Shown here in pieces: positions 17,094 through 25,004 of a stretch of 64,000 bases of DNA (position 1 is the stretch's first letter; every line of letters begins with the position of its first letter). Under the pieces are notes generated by a model. That model did no database searches. It was not told the DNA's origin and saw only the letters and a list, made by a program, of their open reading frames with translations. The translations under genes were made by a program, and so were the position numbers. Source of the stretch: Candidatus Bathyarchaeota archaeon (GTDB lineage Archaea; Thermoproteota; Bathyarchaeia; 40CM-2-53-6); the NCBI GenBank assembly GCA_005888635.1, contig VBAW01000016.1, forward strand, positions 62,001 through 126,000, given 5' to 3'.

Positions 17094-17984
17094 TCAGTGT
17101 CTTAGGGCTGCTTGTATTGAGACGGTCAGTTGTCCATCGGTCTCAATTGTATCCAGCAGGTGAGTGTACGCTGGAATCGGATTGTGGCTTCTATGCAGAT
17201 ACGAAAAATGAATTCCGTTTACTTCTGTACGAAGGGCCGTATACGCCTCAGCTGCGATGCGGATCCCACCTCCAAACGGGTTCCGGGAGAGGATCTGTCT
17301 CACCCTTTCGGGAACTGGGATACCAAACTTCTGACTCACGAATAGTAGATTCTTCAGCCCAGACGGAATGGATACTTGTACGAAGATTGGTACTCTCAGA
17401 CCTTGGGATCGAAGCTTATCGACGTGGTCGAGCACACTTTCATCGTCAAATGCGGTGTTCGTGACGATATAGTCTGCTCCAGCATCTACCTTGCGGAGCG
17501 TTCGCCAAGTCTCTCGTTCCTGATCCTCAGCATACTGGTTTGTGACAGCCCCGATGCATGGGTGCTGACCGTCGAAAGTTGATAGAACTGCTCGAATCAG
17601 ATCCTCTGTCTTTCTGAAATCGTAATCCTCGATCCGGTGTCCGGGGTAGGGGTCCCCAAAGACGACTAGGAAATTGTCGAGACCCTTCTTGAACAGTGAT
17701 CGAACCAGGGCTAGGTCCGAGCGACGAAAATCTCTGCATGTCAGCGAGGGAACCGCCTCAGCCCCCGTCTTCCTGACTATTACTGCTGAAGCGAGACTCC
17801 TTGTCTGAGGCGTAACTCTGAATCCTGTTGGATAGCTGAGATCGTTTTCGCCATTTCTCAAGGCGGGAATAGTGATGGCGTCAACGCGGCCCTGCAGAAT
17901 TGGCAGGTGGGCCGGTATGACGCGGTTCGGGATTAGCTCAACCGTCACAATGCGGTGACTATTCGCTGCATCCGAGAGTCTCAC
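17094..17984 (-). CDS. MetF-like methylenetetrahydrofolate reductase family protein
   Basis: 296 residues with the MTHFR TIM-barrel pattern: VTVELIPNRVIP near the N-terminus, VPSLTCRDFRRSDLALVRSLFKKGLDNFLVVFGDP in the middle, IGAVTNQYAEDQERETWRTLRKVDAGADYIVTNTAFD, and VNGIHFSYLHRSH at the end. The family reduces methylene- to methyl-tetrahydrofolate. GTG at 17984 overlaps the stop of the MetE gene by 4 nt, so it is the last gene of a methionine operon. The cofactor (folate or a methanopterin) cannot be told. Confidence 0.82.
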   Translation of the reverse strand: MRLSDAANSHRIVTVELIPNRVIPAHLPILQGRVDAITIPALRNGENDLSYPTGFRVTPQTRSLASAVIVRKTGAEAVPSLTCRDFRRSDLALVRSLFKKGLDNFLVVFGDPYPGHRIEDYDFRKTEDLIRAVLSTFDGQHPCIGAVTNQYAEDQERETWRTLRKVDAGADYIVTNTAFDDESVLDHVDKLRSQGLRVPIFVQVSIPSGLKNLLFVSQKFGIPVPERVRQILSRNPFGGGIRIAAEAYTALRTEVNGIHFSYLHRSHNPIPAYTHLLDTIETDGQLTVSIQAALRH

Positions 17985-19186
17985 TGGGTCGCCTCCCTGG
18001 CGAGCTCTGCGCCCTTGACAGTGCTGATGAGCTTCGCAAGAGTCACCTCCCAGGTCCTGGTTCTCAGTCCGCAGTCTGGGTTGGCCCAGATCTTCGCCGG
18101 ATCTCCTACGACTTCTGCGGCGTAGAGTAGTCGGTCGCGTACGAGTTCGGGCGATTCTAAGATATTTCGTCCAGCTTCCTTTCCCGAACCGGATGGGACG
18201 TGTCCCGAAAAGTCGTGAACGTGGACAACTCCGACGCCAAACTCGCCGTCATAACCATTCTGGATGAAGTACTCCAGGTCCCGGTATCCTTCCCGATGCT
18301 TAGCATCAATCCCTAGACTCGTACCGTCTCTGTTGGCGAATTCTAGTGCGAGATGGGTGCACTTGTCGAGTTTCGGAGCGTACTGTGCTAGTACTTTGTA
18401 TCCTATCTCGGAGGGATAGCATGTGTGGTCGCTGAACTTGCAGTTGAATCCTCGAACTGTCTCATTCCAGCCCTCGACAAACAGGTCCATGTCCGCGGGC
18501 TCAGGGTGAGTCGTGATGGCTGGCTCATCGATCTGGATCCACTCAGCTCCAGCATCGACTAGGTCGCGGATCTCGGGCCGTATCACTTGTTCGACGAAGT
18601 CGAGTAGGAACTCTCTCTTCGCCTCCTGCTTCTGCTTCTTGAGACTCAGGCCGGTTCGTCCGCCGGAGTAGTGGCCGCTGAAGGACCAGTCGACTAGCGT
18701 GTAGGGTCCGGTAATTGGGACGTTTAATTCTCCCTTTGCATTCTTCTTGACGTCGAGGAATTCTTGGAGATAGATCGGGTGCTTGCGGTGAATCTTGGAC
18801 TCGGCGACTGCCTTGTTGAAGTACTTGTAATCGAACGACTGGACATGACCGAGGACTCTCATTCCCTCGACACCCCGGATCACGTGTTCGTACATCTCGA
18901 CCCTCTGTTGTTCTCCTCCAACGCCGACATTGTCGAGACCGGTCTGCTCGAAAAGTCTCAACCCATAGATTGTGGAAAGCTCTAGGAGCTCTCTAACGCG
19001 ATTATTCTGCTCCTGCGCGGCCAGTAGCTGCTTGGCTCGGTCTTGAAAGTCTGGGATACCTAGTCGTTGTGCCCATTCTTCCGCTTCCACTAGGTCTTTG
19101 CTCGAGAGTGGCTGGGTCAGGCCCTTGGTTCGCCATCTGGGCTTCGCTAAGCTTCCGATCTCTTGAACAGGATACAACTTCGACAT
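17981..19186 (-). CDS. metE: Cobalamin-independent methionine synthase, zinc-binding catalytic half
   Basis: 401-residue UROD/MetE-like barrel transferring a methyl group to homocysteine. Candidate zinc ligands are HTC in CKFSDHTCYPSEIGY and the Cys of WANPDCGLRTRTW, with WIQIDEPAITTHP and VGVVHVHDFSGHVP as other typical segments. In archaea the core MetE consists of this catalytic half and may take methyl from a methylcorrinoid; the donor here is unknown. ATG at 19186 begins directly after the stop of the second MetE-like gene. Confidence 0.88.
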   Translation of the reverse strand: MSKLYPVQEIGSLAKPRWRTKGLTQPLSSKDLVEAEEWAQRLGIPDFQDRAKQLLAAQEQNNRVRELLELSTIYGLRLFEQTGLDNVGVGGEQQRVEMYEHVIRGVEGMRVLGHVQSFDYKYFNKAVAESKIHRKHPIYLQEFLDVKKNAKGELNVPITGPYTLVDWSFSGHYSGGRTGLSLKKQKQEAKREFLLDFVEQVIRPEIRDLVDAGAEWIQIDEPAITTHPEPADMDLFVEGWNETVRGFNCKFSDHTCYPSEIGYKVLAQYAPKLDKCTHLALEFANRDGTSLGIDAKHREGYRDLEYFIQNGYDGEFGVGVVHVHDFSGHVPSGSGKEAGRNILESPELVRDRLLYAAEVVGDPAKIWANPDCGLRTRTWEVTLAKLISTVKGAELAREATQ

Positions 19187-20164
19187 TTACCGAGCCTCCT
19201 CAAACAGCCTCGTAGCATCGGCAAGAGCTCGCGCTTTGACGTCGGCTACTCTTCGCGGAACGAATTTGAGGTCGGAGTTCGGGACGAGGACAATATCTCC
19301 GCCGATGATGTGTTTCGATACACGTGTCGCGGTTTCAGCGATCCACTCCGGATTCTCCGCGTTTGACTCGCGTCCGTCTATGATGCCTAGGGCGAGCTTC
19401 TTCGTCGTCTCGATCTTCAACTTGGAATAGTCTGTCTCGAACAGATCAATTCCTATTGTGTCGACGGGGAGTTTCAGAAGATCCGGCAGGATGGTCGTTG
19501 CGTCGCCGAAGTATGTGTGGACCGAGAACTTTGCCTGAATACCGTCTACTGTCTCCCTAAGAGCGGCCAATGCATTGTCGAGTTCATTTCTGCCCAGTGC
19601 CTGTTCTCTGTAGGGTCGATAGACGAGGCAGGGCTCTGACAACTGGAATCGCGAAACACCAGCATCTTTCAATCGCTTGATTATTTCATGTTCAGCCGCT
19701 GCTATGTCGGAGAGAAGATCGGATTGACTTGTGTAGTTTAGGTTCTCTGAAAGTTCGGAGAATGTATATGGTCCGGGGAGAGTTACTTTCCAGCCCTTGG
19801 TTCTTGGTAGAAGGTCAGTCCGTATGAAATTTTTAGGTTCAAAAGCATGGACTCCAATTTTCCCTGCGATGGTCGGTTTCTTGTAAAACGTGTTGGTGTC
19901 GAACCATCGATCGTAACGAGTTCCGGTTGTAACGCCGTCCAGAGATTCTACAACGGGTCTTAGTTGGTCCTGCCAGGCGAAGGCTCCATCGGAGAATGTT
20001 TCGAAACCCGAGTCGTCTTGAAGCTTGACTAGCTCTAGCGTGTCCGTTTCGACATGTCTCTTTACAGTGTCGAGATCGGTTTTTGACCTGTCGTATGATC
20101 GTGTGAGTTCTATGAGTTGTTCCGAGCGGGGATAGATTCCACCGAGCTGGGCCTTGGGAGACAT
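19187..20164 (-). CDS. MetE-like barrel protein lacking zinc ligands
   Basis: 325 residues homologous in layout to MetE: GWKVTLPGPYTFSELSENLNY, FQLSEPCLVYRPYR, KFSVHTYFGDATTILPDLL and VLVPNSDLKFVPRR. Compared with its neighbour, HTC is replaced by HTY and the final NPDCGL by NSDLKF, so two zinc-binding cysteines are missing. It probably serves as the substrate/folate-binding or structural partner of the catalytic half, as the N-terminal barrel does in long MetE. It starts with ATG at 20164, about 32 bp from a TATA box, and abuts metE with no gap. Confidence 0.8.
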   Translation of the reverse strand: MSPKAQLGGIYPRSEQLIELTRSYDRSKTDLDTVKRHVETDTLELVKLQDDSGFETFSDGAFAWQDQLRPVVESLDGVTTGTRYDRWFDTNTFYKKPTIAGKIGVHAFEPKNFIRTDLLPRTKGWKVTLPGPYTFSELSENLNYTSQSDLLSDIAAAEHEIIKRLKDAGVSRFQLSEPCLVYRPYREQALGRNELDNALAALRETVDGIQAKFSVHTYFGDATTILPDLLKLPVDTIGIDLFETDYSKLKIETTKKLALGIIDGRESNAENPEWIAETATRVSKHIIGGDIVLVPNSDLKFVPRRVADVKARALADATRLFEEAR

Positions 20165-20195
20165 GACTTGTTCTCGTAGCTTTCAATTATTCCAA

Positions 20196-20204
20196 TTATA
20201 TAAG
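20196..20204 (-). promoter_or_regulatory. TATA box of the methionine operon
   Basis: On the minus strand the sequence reads TTATATAAT, about 32-40 bp before the ATG at 20164, implying a very short leader. The two palindromes described next lie directly upstream of it. Confidence 0.6.
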
Positions 20205-20219
20205 TTCTGTTGTACCAAT

Positions 20220-20269
20220 ATTCCGATAGGAATTACATATTCGTTCAGGATTCTATTCCGAAGGGAATA
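20220..20269. promoter_or_regulatory. Paired palindromes ATTCC-N4-GGAAT between metE and the HTH-CBS gene
   Basis: ATTCC-GATA-GGAAT occupies 20220-20233 and TATTCC-GAAG-GGAATA occupies 20254-20269, centres 35 bp apart. Both share the 5-bp arms and the 4-bp spacer. They lie upstream of the metE TATA box and in front of the divergent regulator gene at 20300, the normal place for an autoregulated operator. A dimeric XRE-type HTH would match the symmetry. Regulation by the neighbouring HTH-CBS protein is inference. Confidence 0.55.
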
Positions 20270-20299
20270 TCTCATAGTCAGTAGATAGTCTAGAGTAGC

Positions 20300-20860
20300 A
20301 TGCTTCCTTCACTCGACGAGATCCCGAAGAAACGCAAAGCACTAGGCTTAACGCAGTCCAAACTCGCTCAGCTAGCGGGAGTCAGCCAATCCATAATCGC
20401 AAAGATCGAATCTGGAACGGTGGACCCCTCATACTCGATAGCAAAACGATTGGTCGAGGCTCTCGAGAAGGAGAGCATCCAGACCTCGCGACCCAGAGTG
20501 AGCGAGATCATGAGCAAACCCGTCATCTCTGTCTCCAAAACCCAACTAGTCCGAGACGCTGTGGATCTGATGAGAAAGCGAGGCTACTCACAACTCCCTG
20601 TGTTCGACGGAAACAGGTGCGTCGGAAGCATCTCCGAGAAGACGATTCTAGACCGTGCCGCCCGCGGAGAACCGCTGGAGTCTCTACTCAACAACAGGGT
20701 CCGGGACATCATGGACTCGCCGCTCCCAACGGTCAATGACGATACGCCGTTGGAGATGGTTCTAGGTCTCTTGCAAGGAAATTACGGGGTCCTCGTAACC
20801 AAGGGAGAGAGCACCATAGGGATACTCACAAAGTCTGACATTTTGAAAGTTAAGCAATAG
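20300..20860 (+). CDS. XRE-family HTH regulator with two CBS domains
   Basis: 186 residues: helix-turn-helix at about residues 10-60 (LTQSKLAQLAGVSQSIIAKIESGTVDPSYSIAKRLVEALE) and two CBS modules, about 67-125 (VSEIMSKPVISVSKTQLVRDAVDLM) and 130-186 (VRDIMDSPLPTVNDDTPLEMVLGLL). CBS pairs bind adenosine ligands such as AMP or S-adenosylmethionine, so a methionine/SAM sensor is attractive given the divergent metE operon. Ligand and sign of regulation are not visible. ATG at 20300. Confidence 0.88.
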   Translation: MLPSLDEIPKKRKALGLTQSKLAQLAGVSQSIIAKIESGTVDPSYSIAKRLVEALEKESIQTSRPRVSEIMSKPVISVSKTQLVRDAVDLMRKRGYSQLPVFDGNRCVGSISEKTILDRAARGEPLESLLNNRVRDIMDSPLPTVNDDTPLEMVLGLLQGNYGVLVTKGESTIGILTKSDILKVKQ

Positions 20861-21050
20861 CACCCTACTGCCTCGTTTCTGGTCGCGCAGCTACCCTGAC
20901 GGCCTCATGATGTGGAATTGTTTCCTGTGAAGGTTCATGGTAGTAACAGTATCCATATCCAAGATTGCGCTCTGCTTCCTCTCGGCTCAAGATTACCAGT
21001 CAGGACGCTTGTAAGTGGATGGGGTCACAAAAAGGAAACGGATTGATCAC

Positions 21051-22439
21051 ATGCTAACCATATTCGGCAAGAAAAAGAAGGACGATTCCAGTGTTCAGAT
21101 AGACACTGGGACGGTTCCCAGTCAACCACCTTCTCAAACACCGTCGATGCAACCACAGGCCCCTATTCCCACAAACACTCAGGATCAACCCCCGACCTGG
21201 CCAACCCCGGGCCCTCTAATGGGCCAGACAACTCCGCCACCTCCCGCACCCTCTATGAGACAAATGAGCCCGGGACCTGCCCAGGGACCCACGCCTAGAC
21301 AGCTGCCGCTCGACGCGTCATTCCCTTCGGAAGAAACGTCTCTATCGAGAATCCTACAATCCCTACTCCAAGACATCCCAACGGCTACAGGGTCCACCTT
21401 CAGTGCAATGCGGGAGAGCACTCCCGAATACGTTGCACCTCGTTCCACACCTCCCAGCAGAGCTATGGTGATTGGTCAGAAGGACGATGAGGGAGGATGG
21501 GAGGAACAAGGCAAACCCTCGCCGAGCAAGCAACCACCGAGCATTCCAAGCGCACCCACCTTCAAACCAGCGAACACACCGGGAACACAAGCTCCAACGG
21601 GAAAGGCTACGACTACGCCAATTCCTCAGCCTGCACCTCCACCGACTCAGCAAAAACAAAACCAGCCTACTGAGAAGCCGCAGGATAAGACTACGAAACC
21701 GGACAAGCCCGCGAAGGAAGCTCCGCCTCAGAAGCCGAAAAAGCCTCCTCAGAGTTTCGACCACATTTTCGAACTAACTCAAGGAAACTTGGAGAGCCCG
21801 GGTTTTGTCATCATCAACGGCCCGCCGGGAGCTGGCAAGACAACTCTCTGCTCAGGCCTCACAGCCAACTATCTGAAAAAGGGAGATCCGTGTCTCTACG
21901 TGACATATGATCAGACTCCCACCACTCTCCGTGAACAGATGAAGAAACTTGGAACGGATCCGTCGCAATACGAATCTCAGTACCGGTTCATCATCGTTGA
22001 CGGTTATGCGTCCCAGTCTGATACGTTCAGTATGGAGGCAACTTACTTGGACCAACCTTTCAACTTCGAAAACATTCAGGATACTCTGGTCCGAAACAGT
22101 CAGGTATTCACGGGAGAGAAGATCAGAGTCGTCTTCGACTCGATCGACAAACTAGTGACAAAGATTCCGCAGAAAGACTTCGTCAAGAGCTTCACTGAAC
22201 TTGCAGGCAAACTCAAAGACTCGGGTGCCACGCTAATCGTCACCGTCGATATGTCTAAGCTTCCGAAGGACTTGGCCGGCTCCTTGACCGACATGGCAGA
22301 CTGTGTCGCTGACCTGTCAAAGGACGATTCGGATCCAACTGAGCGAGAGTTGAAGATTCAGAGACTCAACCAAAAGTCTGCAAAAATCGATGCTGAGACG
22401 TTCGAAATCGATTCTACGAAAGGACTAGTTTTCGTCTAG
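21051..22439 (+). CDS. RecA/KaiC-like ATPase with long proline-rich N-terminal region
   Basis: About 462 residues. After a short basic start (MLTIFGKKKKDDS) comes roughly 220 residues of Pro/Gln/Thr/Ser-rich, probably disordered sequence, then a compact RecA-like domain with Walker A GPPGAGKTTLCSGL, strand CLYVTYDQTP and Walker B-like IRVVFDSIDKL. The domain is of the RadA/KaiC/Rad55 type but lacks tandem repeats. The longer GTG start at 21015 is possible; ATG at 21051 gives a cleaner N-terminus. The linker suggests tethering to a partner or cell structure. Role unknown; stand-alone gene. Confidence 0.7.
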   Translation: MLTIFGKKKKDDSSVQIDTGTVPSQPPSQTPSMQPQAPIPTNTQDQPPTWPTPGPLMGQTTPPPPAPSMRQMSPGPAQGPTPRQLPLDASFPSEETSLSRILQSLLQDIPTATGSTFSAMRESTPEYVAPRSTPPSRAMVIGQKDDEGGWEEQGKPSPSKQPPSIPSAPTFKPANTPGTQAPTGKATTTPIPQPAPPPTQQKQNQPTEKPQDKTTKPDKPAKEAPPQKPKKPPQSFDHIFELTQGNLESPGFVIINGPPGAGKTTLCSGLTANYLKKGDPCLYVTYDQTPTTLREQMKKLGTDPSQYESQYRFIIVDGYASQSDTFSMEATYLDQPFNFENIQDTLVRNSQVFTGEKIRVVFDSIDKLVTKIPQKDFVKSFTELAGKLKDSGATLIVTVDMSKLPKDLAGSLTDMADCVADLSKDDSDPTERELKIQRLNQKSAKIDAETFEIDSTKGLVFV

Positions 22440-22508
22440 AGCCGTATCTTCCACTCTAACAAGCGAATCTATTCGCGGCCGTTCAGCAGGCCCCCTTCCT
22501 ACGGGCAG

Positions 22509-23546
22509 TTAGAGGAACTTGTTGCCGATGCCCATGGCCTCGTTCGTCTTCGCGATAGACCTGCGTCCCTCGCTCTCCAATCCGGTAAGCGCCCGTACTG
22601 CGTCCACGTTCTCTGGGACAACCACGCTTTCATTGTGTACCTGATACACCATGTTCGCCTCGCCGTCCGTCACGTCAAGGATGTCCTCCCAAAAGGCTAC
22701 TTCCCACATATCAGCTCTCACCCGTCCCAAGTCCCGCATCATCTCAGCCACCGCGTTCATGCTATCAACTCCATCCGAGGTCCGGACTGGTGCTAGCCTC
22801 GGCGCGCTCTTCAACGCCTTGAGCACATCCTCTTTCCCTGGGTCCCCTTTCAATTGGACCATTGCAAAGTGCAAGTGACCCAGGTTGAACGGTCCCCTAG
22901 CAGCCATCGTCGTAATGTTTAGTTTCGGAATGATCGTCTGTGCGTCTGGACCCTGGTGTGAAGGAATGTGGGCTTCGGGGATGACAGTATTGATGAGACC
23001 CGTCTTGTGGCTCTCCCACGGGTCAGTGCCTCTCCTGAACAAGACAACCCGGGCCTTCTTGACGCCGATAGTATTCTGAAGAGTTCCAACAGTTCTACAG
23101 ATTCCAGTGGTGTTACAACTCACAACGCGCGTCGCTGCTCGGTTGAGATTCTCCTCGTAATTGCACTGGGCGACAAATGATGATCCTGTCAGCTCATGTT
23201 TCTCTCCGCCCTGGAAAATTGACTTAACGCCGGCTTTGTCGTAGGAGGCCTTGTTCTTTGCCCCTAATCCCGCTGGAGTACAATCAACAATTACGTCGAT
23301 CTTTCTCAATAACTCCTCAAGCGTCCCGGCAACCTCAACTCCCGCCTTCTTCATGTCCGGCAGTTTTTCTGGAATTGAGGCGTAGATCTGGTAGCCCTTC
23401 ATCTGACCAAGCTTGACTCGGTAGTCTCCTGCAACATCGGAGACTCCGACAAGTTTCATGTCGTTCTGTTTCGAGACAGCGTCAGCGACTCGTTTTCCGA
23501 TGACTCCGAATCCGTTCACTCCTACCCTGACGGCGGTCTTGGGCAT
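22509..23546 (-). CDS. gap: Glyceraldehyde-3-phosphate dehydrogenase, archaeal type II
   Basis: 345 residues. N-terminal Rossmann VGVNGFGVIGKRVADAV, DCTPAGLGAKNK and the catalytic Cys in VSCNTTGICRTVG identify the archaeal GAPDH family, which uses NAD(P) to make 1,3-bisphosphoglycerate reversibly. The presence of an archaeal GAPDH suits gluconeogenesis. ATG at 23546; a TATA-like element (TTAATAC on plus) lies about 80 bp away in the divergent region shared with dnaG. Confidence 0.93.
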   Translation of the reverse strand: MPKTAVRVGVNGFGVIGKRVADAVSKQNDMKLVGVSDVAGDYRVKLGQMKGYQIYASIPEKLPDMKKAGVEVAGTLEELLRKIDVIVDCTPAGLGAKNKASYDKAGVKSIFQGGEKHELTGSSFVAQCNYEENLNRAATRVVSCNTTGICRTVGTLQNTIGVKKARVVLFRRGTDPWESHKTGLINTVIPEAHIPSHQGPDAQTIIPKLNITTMAARGPFNLGHLHFAMVQLKGDPGKEDVLKALKSAPRLAPVRTSDGVDSMNAVAEMMRDLGRVRADMWEVAFWEDILDVTDGEANMVYQVHNESVVVPENVDAVRALTGLESEGRRSIAKTNEAMGIGNKFL

Positions 23547-23723
23547 TTTTGATGATTCTCTCGAAAAGGGATTGGTGCGGCTCGCTTTTAGCCCTAACGG
23601 GCAGAAAAGTGGGTCCGGAGACGGGCTTTAATACTAGCCCGCCTGTTTGGAAGGGTAAGCTTACAGCTTAACAGTATAGTGAGGAATTTAGGAAGGTCAG
23701 TGAAGTATGGAGGTTAAATTTTC

Positions 23724-25004
23724 ATGGTTGAACCGTCGCAGTACGCTTCGACAACAAAATACATAGTTAAAGCAAAATTCGATGTCCAAGGCGTCGTAGA
23801 GAAGCCTGACGTAGTTGGTGCCGTTTTCGGCCAGACAGAGGGCCTCTTCGGCCCAGACCTTGATCTTAGGGAATTACAAAAATCCGGACGTATAGGCCGG
23901 ATCGAAATTAATCTAGACTCGAAACATGACAAGACAACAGGCTCAATAGTAATCCCGTCAAGCCTCGACAAAGTCTCAACGGCCATCATCGCCGCTGCGA
24001 TCGAGAGCGTTGACCGCATTGGACCCTGCGAAGCAAAGATCAGCCTTGAGAAGGTAGAGGATGTCCGGGAGGAAAAGCGCAAGGCAATACTGACCAAAGC
24101 CAAGGACATTCTCCGAAAATGGGTCGTAGAATCCTCACCCAGCACCGAAGAGGTCGTGAAGGAAGTTGCAGGATCCCTACGCGGAGTCGATGTCATTGAA
24201 TACGGACCCGAAAAACTCCCGGCTGGACCCGAGGCTGAGAGAGGAGACATCATAGTCGTAGAAGGCCGAGCGGACGTCATTCTTCTCATGAAGGTCGGCA
24301 TCAAGAACGTAATCGCACTCAATGGCACCAAAGTTCCGGAGACAGTCATCAAGCTCACCAAGGACCGAGAAGTCACAGCGTTCCTAGACGGGGACAGAGC
24401 TGGAGACCTGATCTTGAAGGAACTCACTCAGGTTGCGGAGATCGACTATGTGGCTCGTGCTCCATTCGGGAAAGAAGTGGAAGAACTCACACCCAAAGAG
24501 GTCATGAGAGCCTTACGCGAACGCGTGCCGCTAAACATGGCAAAGCCAATCGAGAGACCACAATTTGCTTCCAGACCCGAAAGAACCGAACGTCCTTACC
24601 AAGAGAAATCCTATACCGAGCGAGCCTATGGTCCAAGAGAACAGGGCTACGGTCCACCTGAGATCACCGTTCGTGCCGCTACTCCGGTCGAAAAGCCGAA
24701 CTTACCTCCACCAGTCTTCGACGCCGCGAAAGACCTCCGAGGAACTTTGGAGGCTGTTGTCTTCGACGAGGCGGGTAAGGAGTTGTCTAAGATGCCAGTA
24801 AGTGAGCTTGCGGAGAAGATACCGAGCCTTGAAAACTCTCACCTTGTTCTCTTCGACGGCGTGGTCACACAGAGACTTCTGGACATCGCCGCGGGAAAGG
24901 GCATAAAATACGTGATTGGAGATCGAGTATCAGACGGGGCAAAAAAGCCAGCTAACGTTAGCGTTCTAACGCTCAGCGATCTATCCTCGTTTGGTCCCAA
25001 CTGA
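23724..25004 (+). CDS. dnaG: DnaG-type primase, archaeal
   Basis: 426 residues. A conserved archaeal N-terminal domain (YIVKAKFDVQGVVEKPDVVGAVFGQTEGL) precedes a TOPRIM domain around residues 165-260 with the catalytic Glu in IIVVEGRADVILL and the acidic pair in VTAFLDGDRAGDLI. A Pro/Arg/Glu-rich linker and a C-terminal alpha/beta part follow. Archaeal DnaG is found with the RNA exosome and may also prime DNA. Its last 24 nt overlap the 3' end of the polymerase gene on the other strand. Confidence 0.93.
   Translation: MVEPSQYASTTKYIVKAKFDVQGVVEKPDVVGAVFGQTEGLFGPDLDLRELQKSGRIGRIEINLDSKHDKTTGSIVIPSSLDKVSTAIIAAAIESVDRIGPCEAKISLEKVEDVREEKRKAILTKAKDILRKWVVESSPSTEEVVKEVAGSLRGVDVIEYGPEKLPAGPEAERGDIIVVEGRADVILLMKVGIKNVIALNGTKVPETVIKLTKDREVTAFLDGDRAGDLILKELTQVAEIDYVARAPFGKEVEELTPKEVMRALRERVPLNMAKPIERPQFASRPERTERPYQEKSYTERAYGPREQGYGPPEITVRAATPVEKPNLPPPVFDAAKDLRGTLEAVVFDEAGKELSKMPVSELAEKIPSLENSHLVLFDGVVTQRLLDIAAGKGIKYVIGDRVSDGAKKPANVSVLTLSDLSSFGPN

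Noticed and set aside
21363-21764. 133-aa arginine-rich ORF antisense to the Pro-rich ATPase
   Set aside because: It is the complement of the Pro/Gln/Thr-rich linker; composition follows from the sense strand.
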